Positions 12,001-21,406 of a DNA stretch of 64,000 nucleotides are shown here, in pieces. Positions within the stretch are counted from its first letter, which is position 1; each line of letters opens with the position of its first letter. This DNA comes from Lineus longissimus (lineage: Eukaryota > Nemertea > Pilidiophora > Heteronemertea > Lineidae), in the NCBI RefSeq assembly GCF_910592395.1, contig NC_088309.1, positions 622,501-686,500 on the forward strand, in the 5' to 3' direction. The notes beneath the pieces are model-generated. The model was not told the DNA's origin. It saw only the letters and a list, made by a program, of their open reading frames with translations, and searched no databases. Both the position numbers and the translations under genes were made by a program.

Positions 12001-15000
12001 AGAGTATCAGCAACAGTCTCGCCGTCATCTCTGATGTAGTAGACGAGAACGCGGGCTAACGGCGCCATCTCTGGCAGTATCCTGATCGGGATGGTAAACG
12101 TATCGATAAACTTAGGTGGAGTTACCGCGGGAAGTGGAGTTGTCGTAGGGGGTAACCTCTTTTTCGGTATAAGGAGCGGAACATCTTCTATCTCCTTCTT
12201 ATCATCTGTCAAATGATGAATGTTTCATTGAGATTTAAGAACATTTGACAACTTGTTACAGAAACATGTTGGCAGAGCACTTACAAGATTGATTAGTAGC
12301 AGCTCGGTCCAGTTTCAGTAAGAAAACATGAGGCCTAAGTGCACCAAAACAGATTTTGCAGAACGTTCGTAGAACCTCTTAAGTGACGTAACTGATGGGA
12401 CAAGTCCTGATTATTGACACCATTTCTGGGCAAAAATCTGAAATAGATATTGCTGTGCAACAAGTGTACTCATCCTTCAAGGGATTTCCCTCGACAAGAG
12501 GTAAAGACATGCTGCAGTTTGAGCCTTACCTCTAGGGCTGAGTGGACCTGCTTCGTCATCACTGTCATCATCGTCTTCATCATCCACAGCCCGTTTACGT
12601 CTTCCTGAGAACAGATCCCAGAGCGACTTTGTTTTCTTCCTGAAGTCACGTACCTGCATCCCCTGGCTTATGATAGCGCCACGGGCCATGACCTGAAAAT
12701 ATCAACACATGGTCATGGAAACTTGCGTGAGACTAATAGTCAAAGCAGAAACGTGCCACATTCACATCTTTTATGCCATTTCTCTTGATGTTGTTATGCT
12801 TCGACTTTGACTGACGATGACGATGATGGTACACATGACCAGGTTGGTTTTGAGCAAAAGCATTGCTGCAAGTGCAAACTACAAAATGTTTTCTTTCAAC
12901 AAGACAGACTGTGGGAACTTGAGTGGGTGATGATCAGTAAAACAACAGGCATGCTGAGTGAGAGATGAGGTCGATGTTTACCTCAAAATGGAATGTGGTT
13001 CTTGAGGGAGAATCCGTCAAATACTGAATGCCGACTTGGTATTCTGTGCCACAATCCACCTTCTCGTCAACAGCTTCGTTAGTGACCTGCATGCCGCTGC
13101 CTGACGGTGAGTACCACTGCTTCACTTGCAGATTGGTGCGAGTTGTCAACATCTTGTAGCAGTCGTTACAGCCGTCTTTCATCTTCTCAGGAGATGATGC
13201 CTTCAATGTAAAGAATGAAAAGAATCAGTCAGAAAAATATCAGGAATATGGAGTAGTTAGCAGTAGTTGATAGTCGTGAGAGAACCAGAATCACATTGGT
13301 TTGAAAACGGGACTCGTCATCTACTTTACTGAAGAGAACAAACAGATCGATCTCTATACTCACATAGATACTGAATTCTCGGACCTCCCTTTTCATCGGT
13401 GGGAAAGTATAGACGAAAAAGCCTTCATCATCACTCCTGACAAATCGTTTGTATTGAATATCTGGACGGTAGGATGTGACTTCCACTTTGATGTTGACAC
13501 CTGCCGCTGGTCGACCGTCAGGGTAGGTCACTAAACCCTGCAAATAGAAGTTCATAATTTAAGGCATTTCCTTTAACAATAAGTCGCAATTCGACTCGTC
13601 AAGTCACAAGGCTGGTGCGATGCAATGAGATCAAGCAGCAAGAATAGCCAGTCATGGGAAAATGTATAACAAGCATGATTCTGTGACTTATTGTAACTTG
13701 CACCAGAGTAATTGAGCTTAATGTGACATTCAGTGGAAAAACCACCGAAGCTGACATGACCTGTAGTGTCTTTAGTGTTTTGACAAAATGAATTGCCAGG
13801 ACAGGAGACCACGAAGCAAGTTGATTGCATCATCAGCCAGTAAATGATTACCGTACCTTGGTTTTCAATGGAAGTTCTGGTTTGAAATATTTATCTGTGT
13901 AAGAGATGATGTCGATTTCGTAGCGTTGGCGATATATTTTGCTTGATCCATTGCCCTTGAGCATGATACCGGTGGCCTCCTCTGTGACAATAGCATCAAA
14001 GAATATACTCGCGTCCCAGATTGGGAAGCGATTGGATTTCAGACGCAGTTCTGTCCCATTGATGGTCAGTTTGCCACAACCATTGATCTGTAACAAATGG
14101 ACATATTAAACTCGCTAGCGAGGAGCCTAATAACCCAGCAGTTGATACTGCTGGCTAACATGCAATTGGGTTCGGGTTCAATCCAGGGAGGAATACCCTC
14201 ACCATGATATGCCACAGGTTGAGAAGTCTCATAGACATGTTAGAGATTTATTAGACAAATGAGGGATCATCAAAGAAGACGCATTGCTTTTTCGAAACCA
14301 ACATCACAATTTATCCAGGTTGGGAGTGCACCGTATGGTTCAATGACTGGCACTGACAGATCACTTCAGACCTTGGGTGAGGGACTTTACTCTGACTGCC
14401 ATACTCGTACCATGAAAGACGTAAAACAGAGATTCCTTGAACCTAGTGTTTGTGCCATAGAGGCGAACACAGGACCCTATTCCAAATAGAATAAGTACTC
14501 ACATCAAGTCTAGAGAGGAGGATCGGACGAGGTCTACCGTAACTATAGCCTGTTGTCTTAGCCTGGGTCACAACTTCAGCAACTCCCTTCACAGGTTTAC
14601 CATATGTATACCTAAAAAGCAAAACAAACTGTAGTGGAATGCAAGGGAGGCAGGTGGTAGAAGGTTAGACATGGTAGAGGAGAGTGGGGTAGAAGGTTAG
14701 ACATGGTAGAGGAGAGTGGGGTAGAAGGTTAGACATGGTAGAGGAGAGTGGGGTAGAAGGTTAGACATGGTAGAGGAGAGTGGGGTAGAAGGTTAGACAT
14801 GCTAGAGGAGAGTGGGGTAGAAGGTTAGACATGGTAGAGGAGAGTGGGGTAGAAGGTTAGACATGGTAGAGGAGAGTGGGGTAGAAGGTTAGACATGGTA
14901 GAGGAGAGTGGGGTAGAAGCATAGACATGGTAGAGGAGAGTGGGGTAGAAGCTTAGACATGGTAGAGGAGAGTGGGGTAGAAGGTTAGACATGGTAGAGG

Positions 15001-18000
15001 AATATGAGTTAGAGACTTACTTGGCACATATTTCCACATCGATGACATCATCATTGATGTAGACAAATTGAGGAGACTTGACTGTCACTTCATACTTGGG
15101 GAGAACTGGCAAAGAGAACAAAGTTCAAGAATCACGAAGATTTCCTGATTGAAATACATGTACTGGTACAGTGGGACCCCGGTAACACGACCACTCATGG
15201 GACCGAGAATTTTTTTCATCTTTCAGAGTTGAATTTTTTCATAGAGGTTGGTCGCCGCCCGGGGTTCCACTGTACACCAATGATTGGACCCAGAGCAACA
15301 TGGGGAATCATATTTATGATGGATGAATGTTCTTAGAAACTGACAAGCACCTTTCACTATGCTAATTAGATGGATGACATTTAATCTAACTACAGGGTTA
15401 TCAAAACCACCTTGAACGTTATCGCAAAGTTTAGCATTCATGTTTTAAATTCACTAGTCGGACGTTAAGGATCATTCCACCAAATTGATAACACCTATTA
15501 AGACGATAAAGAAAATCGATGAAATATTTCATGATAGAATGTGTACCCACCATATTCCTCCACCTTAAACACCTGCTCAGTTGCTTCCATGTCTTCTTTC
15601 AGTTGAACCGTGATCTTCCAATTGCCCAGCACAGGTTCTTTAGAGAGGGGCAGCTTGAAGGAGGCCAGGCCTGGAATCACACCACAGATCAACTTGACAT
15701 TATGTTACTTGCCCTTGAGTCAAACACAAATTCATATTTCTCCTAATGTATATATACTACAATTAAAAAGTGATCTCATACATATTTTAATCAGTGCTAT
15801 GTGTTAAAGTCACAAGCTGTACCCAATTAGCAAACTGACTTTGGTAAGTATACAAATGATAGAGGATGTAGTTGAATCTTACCTTTCTCTGTTTTGATGT
15901 TTTTCCATTGTATTATCCTAGTGCCTTTAGCATCCTGGATATACACTGCAGAAATCTGCAAACAGCAAAGACATTTGTGATATCGGAATTCAATTCATTA
16001 TAACAGATACAACAGAGACCAGGGACAGCACCATCTAAGTCACATTTAAACAGATACAAGAGACCAGGAACAGCACCATCTAAGTCACATCTAGACAGAT
16101 ACAACAGAGACCAGGGACAGCACCATCTAAGTCACAACTAGACAGATACAACAGAGACCAGGGACAGCACCATCTGAGTCACACCTAGACAGATACAACA
16201 GAGACCAGGGACAGCACCATCTGAGTCACACCTAGACAGATACAACAGAGACCAGGGACAGCACCATCTAAGTCACATCTAGACAGATACAACAGAGACC
16301 AGGGACAGCACCATCTGAGTCACACCTAGACAGATACAACAGAGACCAGGGACAGCACCATCTAAGTCACAACTAGACCAGGGACAGCACCATCTAAGTT
16401 ACATCTAGACAGGATTCTCGCCACTTGATGCAGAGTGACAAGAGACCAGGGACAGCACCATCTAAGTCACATCTAAACAGGATTCTCGCCTCTTGATGCA
16501 GAGTGACAAGATCCAAGAGTACTAGTAGCTACTAGTCATGAATCTGTTCTCTGGTGACCAAGATAGAATTTCTATTGAAAGTTACGGGAATCATAAACAA
16601 ACTCACCATCTGGTCCATTGGAGTGAGATCTGGACTGAGACTGAGAACCCTAAACTGCACTGAAACAATGAGACAAATTTTATTCAATAATCATATTATT
16701 AGGCTTGTGGGGCAAAACTTTTTACCAGACCGAAAGCAATGACTTAAACCCAAATAAAGAAGTTTCTTTACTATAAGAAAGTTTCTTTACAGTATTGCAA
16801 GGAAGGTTTGACTTTATTGTAATGAAAACCTTAGTATACCTCCCAGCTTCAAGTTCAAGGATACCACATCACATATATGGACCTACTTATGTCGAGATAC
16901 TTGTAGATAAAACTGCCTTACCTAGCTGTCCCGGTTTGTACATCGGTTTATCAGTCTGGACAAACGTCAGAAGAGGATTCTGGGTGCGAACCTGGACCCA
17001 TTTACGATTTTCAAACATGTAGTCACCAGCTTCTCCTCTGATAGATAGTTGTATGAGTTTGCCGGCCAGATTGCTGGGCACATCATGCTCCACACATGCC
17101 CCTTCACCTGATTGAGAAAAAAATCATGGGATTGGTAAATATTGAGTGTGCTTCAACCTTGAGACTCATCCTTAGTGCTATTAATGGTCATCAGTAGGTC
17201 ACAAAAGTAGCTGAGCTCAAACTTGCATAAGCTAGTTACTCCCTTAGCTCTAATGATCTTTAAGGAGGTTAGTAGGTGGCAAACCTGCTCCATCTACTCA
17301 CCATTAGGGAAGTCATGAACCATGGAGTTGATAGTACTGTTGTCCTTCTCTAGAAATTCCATTGCCACGGTAACAGTGGTATCTAAATCAGTGAATGTCA
17401 AGCACATGTTGGCCATTCCACCAGCCTTTAATTCTCGCGGGAACGTCAGAATATAGCCTCTGAAATACACAGCAATCAAAATATATCACAGAGATACATT
17501 ATATAATAATACTTTATATAATATAACTTATATAATATTATCACAGAAATCAACAGCCAGCACTGAAGAGTAGGCCTTGGACTGGCCCAGGTCTGACTAG
17601 ACCCGGCTTTGTCAGTCGGTCCAGACCTGTTCTACCATAATTTGACTGGGGGTCAAGTTTCTCCCAGGCCTTCCACCAGGGAGCAATGGTGTCACCACTA
17701 GAGAAACAACCCTGAAAGAAATGAAAAATACCCGCAATTTGTACTTGAGAGAAACAAACAATGGTGTGGTGCTGAAAAATAAACTAAGACAATCTGCCTG
17801 CATCTTTAACAAGTAGGTGATACAAAATATGATGCATTTTTCTTTCTTGACTTGCTGTATGGCATGTATAGGTATTTCTTATACGAATAAACTGATGAAT
17901 TCCTACTGCATTTTTTTTTTTAAAGACGTTCTTGCAAATACAGGTCAAGATACCGAGTCAGGTCTTGGCCAGAGTTAAGCCAACCCTCAGAGAGCTATCA

Positions 18001-18858
18001 TTTCATCTTCTGTATGAACAAGACCTATTTGGCCTTTTTAGAGTCAAAAACAGACCACTTTAGTAAGTGAGCCTTTAGTTGTTCTTGGAACACTTGGGTA
18101 AACTTTCATTTCCTTGTCTCATGTGACGTGTCTGTGAGTGTGACATTGTCAATGTCAAATTGTAATAATAATAATATATCAATGTTGGCAAATTAATATG
18201 ACCTCCACTAGAAATGACATAAGGTATTACAATAAAGTAATTTCAAGTTCGCATATAAATCACATCAAATTGTTTGAAGTAGTTAATATTCAAAATTAAA
18301 TGGAATATGTAATACCCCAATACATAGACTACGACCCCGTGTTCATACACATGAATCCACTTTTTGGACAATAATGGTATAACCTCCCTATTAAGGACAC
18401 CTCTACATTACGGACACCATCGCCCAGTCCCATGGGTGTCCGCAATAGAGAGCTTGTACTGTATAAGAAGGCGTGGAAACATTCTCATTCATATATGGGC
18501 CTATTACACAGTTCTAAATGTGTGAAAGTAATGAAAGTAGATTCTTCTAGAATGTAGGCCTACCCAGCGCAGTTACGATCTGCACCGCAGTTCATAAGTT
18601 AGGAAGGATTTGTGGTCTATGACTGGTCTCGCTTGCCATGCATTGTCCCTGGCATCGTTACAAGCGACACTGTGGTCTTAGAGTGGTTACTCCATTAAGA
18701 CCTACTTCAAGAACCACCGACACAGCATCGACCGTCAGTGTCAGGCCAAGGGCCTAAAACGTCACGATTAAGCTAACACGAGGTAGAGTCACTTACTTTC
18801 TGGCTGTGGCACACCCACTAAACGCTACCAAAGCCGCGAGTAGCAGGAACCTCGACAT
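61..18858 (-). CDS. thioester-containing alpha-2-macroglobulin/C3-like protein with C-terminal NTR domain
   Basis: Secreted innate-immunity or protease-trapping protein, about 1,797 aa from 37 exons. Exons, 5' to 3': 18797-18858, 17302-17459, 16922-17107, 16607-16659, 15883-15955, 15551-15670, 15021-15105, 14503-14611, 13857-14087, 13364-13537, 12982-13200, 12530-12692, 11967-12205, 11381-11530, 10987-11059, 10527-10651, 10215-10311, 9062-9197, 8603-8831, 6762-6908, 6342-6434, 5860-6004, 5519-5695, 4932-5140, 4567-4680, 4166-4331, 3756-3982, 3340-3549, 2932-3056, 2641-2731, 2338-2415, 2006-2108, 1676-1897, 1182-1381, 966-1050, 576-725, 61-230. All phases agree. Order: signal peptide (1-20), macroglobulin domains (TDKPMYKPGQ; IGVVDKSVHLLDK), polybasic RRKR 521-524 and KRKKR 717-721, FPETWLWDL, thioester GCGEQ 1042-1046, catalytic-type His1157 in LHKDMKGG, receptor-binding domain ending VYDYYQT, Pro/Thr/Glu-rich linker, NTR domain (about 1664-1797). 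No anaphylatoxin cysteine cluster is seen. The body is closest to A2M, while His and NTR recall C3; CPAMD8- or C3-like assignment stays open. Confidence 0.93.
1434..1601. repeat. 15-bp minisatellite, about 11 copies
   Basis: Tandem copies of gacgctatttagcct, with a C/T variant at one position. It sits in the intron between exons 33 and 34 of the thioester gene. The 15-bp period keeps frames open on both strands, which produces spurious peptides such as LFSLM repeats; no splice site supports coding. Confidence 0.95.
4735..4899 (-). mobile_element. tRNA-derived SINE
   Basis: On the minus strand the 5' end carries an RNA polymerase III A-box-like TGGTCTAGTTG and, about 45 nt on, a B-box-like GGTTCATATCC. 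A non-tRNA body follows, containing CCACTGGATT and ACCAAATTCACCCCTC, and then a T-rich tail. The same body recurs at 10846-10946, so this is a repeat family and not a tRNA gene. It lies in the intron between exons 24 and 25 of the thioester gene. Confidence 0.7.
5287..5411. repeat. 62-bp direct duplication
   Basis: Two near-identical adjacent copies of a 62-bp segment (for example tgaaatgaacgacagtttgc at 5291 and 5353). They lie in the intron between exons 23 and 24 of the thioester gene, next to the thioester exon. The near identity suggests a recent tandem duplication. Confidence 0.9.
7031..8626 (-). repeat. 38 tandem copies of a 42-bp exon-intron junction (5' splice-site array)
   Basis: Exactly 38 units of 42 bp. 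Read on the minus strand, each unit holds 24 nt equal to the 3' end of exon 19 (NYQSECLG or NYQSECLV) followed by 18 nt of intron starting GTAAGT. The donor is GTAAGT in 34 units, GTTAGT in three and GTCAGT in one. Exon 20 begins at 6908 in phase 0, and every donor is also phase 0, so each could join to exon 20 in frame. Each additional unit included would add 14 residues (VSLSHV plus NYQSECLV). A truncated 39th copy precedes a pyrimidine-rich tract at about 7001-7018. The opposite strand also reads open, but only because the period is a multiple of three. Confidence 0.95.
9547..10211. repeat. 39-bp minisatellite, 17 copies
   Basis: Unit ctgggtaagtggtacatgca plus 19 further bases, repeated 17 times with very few differences. 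On the minus strand it begins only a few nucleotides inside the intron after exon 17 (donor GTGAGG at 10214). The period of 13 codons leaves two minus frames open (246 and 269 codons). Unlike the 42-bp array, the exon 17 donor itself is not copied, and exon 17 to exon 18 phase (1) is satisfied by the GTGAGG donor, so I treat the array as intronic. Confidence 0.93.
10846..10946 (-). mobile_element. SINE-body fragment fused to a terminal-repeat sequence
   Basis: The minus strand shares the SINE body found at 4735-4899 (CCACTGGATT, ACCAAATTCACCCCTC, ACCAAAGGGCCTA). It lacks the tRNA-like head; in its place is TACAGTGGAACCCCGG, which is the terminus of the inverted-repeat element at 15167-15274. 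It lies in the intron between exons 15 and 16 of the thioester gene. Confidence 0.65.
14128..14210 (+). mobile_element. possible tRNA-derived SINE fragment
   Basis: A B-box-like GGTTCAATCC at about 14178 follows a tRNA-like stretch (cagcagttgatactgctggc). The A box is poorly preserved and no second copy was seen in the window, so the call is tentative. It is intronic to the thioester gene. Confidence 0.35.
14657..15001. repeat. 32-bp minisatellite, about 11 copies
   Basis: Unit gtagaaggttagacatggta plus gaggagagtggg, nearly invariant. It ends about 15 nt from the exon 7 donor (15020) of the thioester gene and fills most of that intron. Confidence 0.94.
15167..15274. mobile_element. about 108-bp terminal-inverted-repeat element (MITE-like)
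   Basis: The ends tacagtgggaccccgg and ccggggttccactgta are inverted copies of each other with one mismatch, around a short A/T-rich core with no coding capacity. Related termini occur at 10930-10945 and 27247-27262. It lies in the intron between exons 6 and 7 of the thioester gene. Confidence 0.6.
16002..16480. repeat. 47-bp minisatellite, about 10 copies with deleted units
   Basis: Core unit cagatacaacagagaccagg followed by gacagcaccatctaagtcac and a few more bases. The central units are full length; those after about 16370 are shortened and carry an inserted gattctcgcc segment. It lies in the intron between exons 4 and 5 of the thioester gene. Confidence 0.9.
18379..18463. mobile_element. 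short inverted-repeat element (MITE-like)
   Basis: Starts tataacctccctattaaggac and ends, as inverted complement, with gtgtccgcaatagagagctt then gtactgtata. The termini match those of the longer element at 21843-22024, so both belong to one family. It lies in intron 1 of the thioester gene. Confidence 0.6.
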
Positions 18859-21406
18859 CACGTTATCACGTAGTGCGCTTCAGCAGTACCAAGGAAAGTT
18901 CAGTACCAAGGAAAGTATCCACGCTCAGCTAATCATGTAATGCCTGCTTCCTCGCCTCTCTCCACACTTATACCAGGTCATGATATCCGGCGCAAACGAC
19001 AGGTGAAAGTCCACTGTGTAATTAACGTTACAACCCGGTATCTTTCTGGTTATGTAACCTCCAAGGCCATCAACACTTACTTTATATCTGCTTATCGCAA
19101 TGCCTAATCCTTTACAGACATAACAAAGATGTACAAGAAAACCTCTTCTGGTAAACATATAAAAAGATAAGATAAATCTTTCGGTGGTTCCGTCATATTT
19201 TTATAGCAAACAGTAGACTCCCGGGGCGGTCAATTTCGTCATCCTTTAGCGTCGTCTTTAAGCGCCCCACTCCCGACCCCACCCCCACTTTTGTCATGGT
19301 GAATCCCTGATCATTTTCGTAAGGGTTTTCTCTCCAGGGTATACACACTTATTTCTTCAGTGTCTGACAGGTCTTCCCTCATCCTGAGATACAGGTTTTT
19401 GATACTCCTACATCGTACACAAAAATTAATATGAAATCTGAAATATCGAGACGCGGAGTATATTCAAAACCACTGGATACGTTAGGATGGTCTTTCCTAA
19501 AATGTGACGACAGGGTGTAACGTGTCTCCAAAAGATTGATGTGTCATGCAATCTTGTCTCGACTAGATGTGACATGATCCAGGTTATTTTTACTCCAGGA
19601 TTGAGTCTAGTTTTGTGTATAGCTGTCCTTCTGACTGAGGAGAGCAGGAGATCAAAGTCACCCTCAATTACATAAAGAGACTACTCTGGACCAGACTTTT
19701 AGGACAGTTATACCAGGTTCTGGTCAGTTTAAACGAAAGTCCTTCCTCCCCAGCTCCCCTGTTGTGTACATACCATGTTCTGGTCCATTCCCTCCCTGTA
19801 GCTCCCCTGCCGTGGACCATTAGTACTACATAAAACGTATAGACGACATCCCCATGGGAGGAATGCTGGGAGAAAACATCTTGGTATGGAAGTAAGACAT
19901 ACCGCAGATTTGAACCAGGTTCATGCTTGCTTTGACGTGATGGATAACGGGTCTGCGGAGCTGGTTCAGGGGTTCCAGCTGTAAATCCTCCCCGCCCTAA
20001 AAACGGGCGATATTTTTTATTTTAGGCAAATGACTAGTTCCAATGTCTTATCTCAGATGGCGGCACCTGACAGTGACGGAGACTTGTAAAGATGTGCCAA
20101 ATGTCATACGGATTTACCGTGGCTCTATGTTAATCTGCTGGGGAGGCCCCATATTCGTCAGAAATGACTTTTGCCAATGCGACAGTAGATCGACTGGCCT
20201 TGCTCTTCCCTCAAATGGATGTTCCTTTTCGCTACCTTGTGCGCCTTGTCCCCAATGGTGTGCCATTGCTCTGATCTGCAGGGTGTGTCAGGTTCTACAT
20301 GTGCCCCATGTCTCTTCTGAACGTGCACTACCCTTCATAGCGCACGATCAGTGTCGCTACAGAGTAAGTGTCCCAAGTCTTTGCTGGATGTGCCATGCCC
20401 CTTTACTAGGCGTTCTCTGCAACTGGATGTGTACTCTCCCAACGTAGTGTAGTGCACCATCTTTCTACAGGGTGGACCATGTCTCTACCCTTAGTGAAAA
20501 ATGTGTCTCATTTTCACATGGTAAATCCACAATTCACCATGGTGATCTTTCTGCACATCACCATGGTGAAATGGGGCGGTGAAATATTCGCCATTTTTTT
20601 GTCTCTTAGCACCTTCTTATGGTAGACTCCCTGGGCAGCCCATTAATTGTGTCATCCTAACTGGTCTCCGTATGTGAGGAACGAGGCCGGTCCACTGCAT
20701 CCGGAGTGTATCTTATGGAGGCTTATTCCTAAGCATTTCGGAAAATTGCTCTGGTAAATACTCCAATGGTTCAATCCGCAGACTACCCGGAACTGCACAT
20801 GGCACAACGAGATAACGTCTGAACTTTAGATTAGGCCTAATAATGCAGTTTGATTAGGCTCACACCCTGCATGACATAATATCATGATATACTGACACAC
20901 CGGTTTAGAAGTTTGAAATGTCCTTGTATAGAATGTCCAGGGAACAAAGAATTGGCCTATACTATTAGGCCTAGTGCTACCTTAGAGTAAGAATCAACAA
21001 TCCCAGAGACAGAAACAGGTCTAGTTACTCTAAGATCTCAAATATAAGAATATCGGTAGTTGATATATAATAGGCACATTTCCCCGAGAAAGCATTTTCT
21101 AAAGAAATGCCAACTTAAGACCCCCATTAATGACCCCCCCCCCCCTTGTGTGACTTTCGACTGCTGCATGCTGTATAGCAGCAGCATATAGCAGCATATA
21201 GCATAGAGCAGATACCATATCAAGGATAATGTATGCGGAACTAACAGTGATACGGCGCAATGATATTCTAATTAATGAAAGTAGTGCATGTAACGCAGCG
21301 ATGCTGATGTAGACGTTTGTCAAAATACTCGAACTCCCACAAATACCCCCGTTGGAATACAGTTGTGGACATTTATGTAATGGCTGTGGATATCCTCGAC
21401 ATCAGG
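18859..21406. other. intergenic region between the divergent thioester and TMEM132 genes
   Basis: About 2.5 kb separating two head-to-head start codons, so it must hold both promoters. I see no TATA box that I would defend. Contents noted: C-rich stretch near 19260-19290, a degenerate tandem stretch around 20215-20480 (tgtgccat and catgtctct motifs), palindromic caccatggtg copies near 20535-20570, and a poly-C run at 21136. The 134-codon open frame at 20043-20447 falls in the degenerate stretch and looks non-coding. Confidence 0.7.
20908..20960 (+). repeat. interspersed repeat fragment (partner at 51926)
   Basis: The segment beginning tagaagtttgaaatgtcctt and continuing to agaatgtccagggaacaaag resembles 51926-51980 at roughly 80 percent by eye. 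The two copies sit upstream of different genes 31 kb apart, consistent with a dispersed element of unknown class. Confidence 0.5.

Noticed and set aside
12982-13200. Anaphylatoxin domain suggested by a CNDCYKM motif
   Set aside because: Only one close Cys pair is present and the context is MG4/MG5; the six-cysteine pattern of anaphylatoxins is missing.
20043-20447. 134-codon open frame in the thioester/TMEM132 intergenic region
   Set aside because: Cys- and Trp-rich composition from a degenerate tandem stretch; no splice or homology signal.
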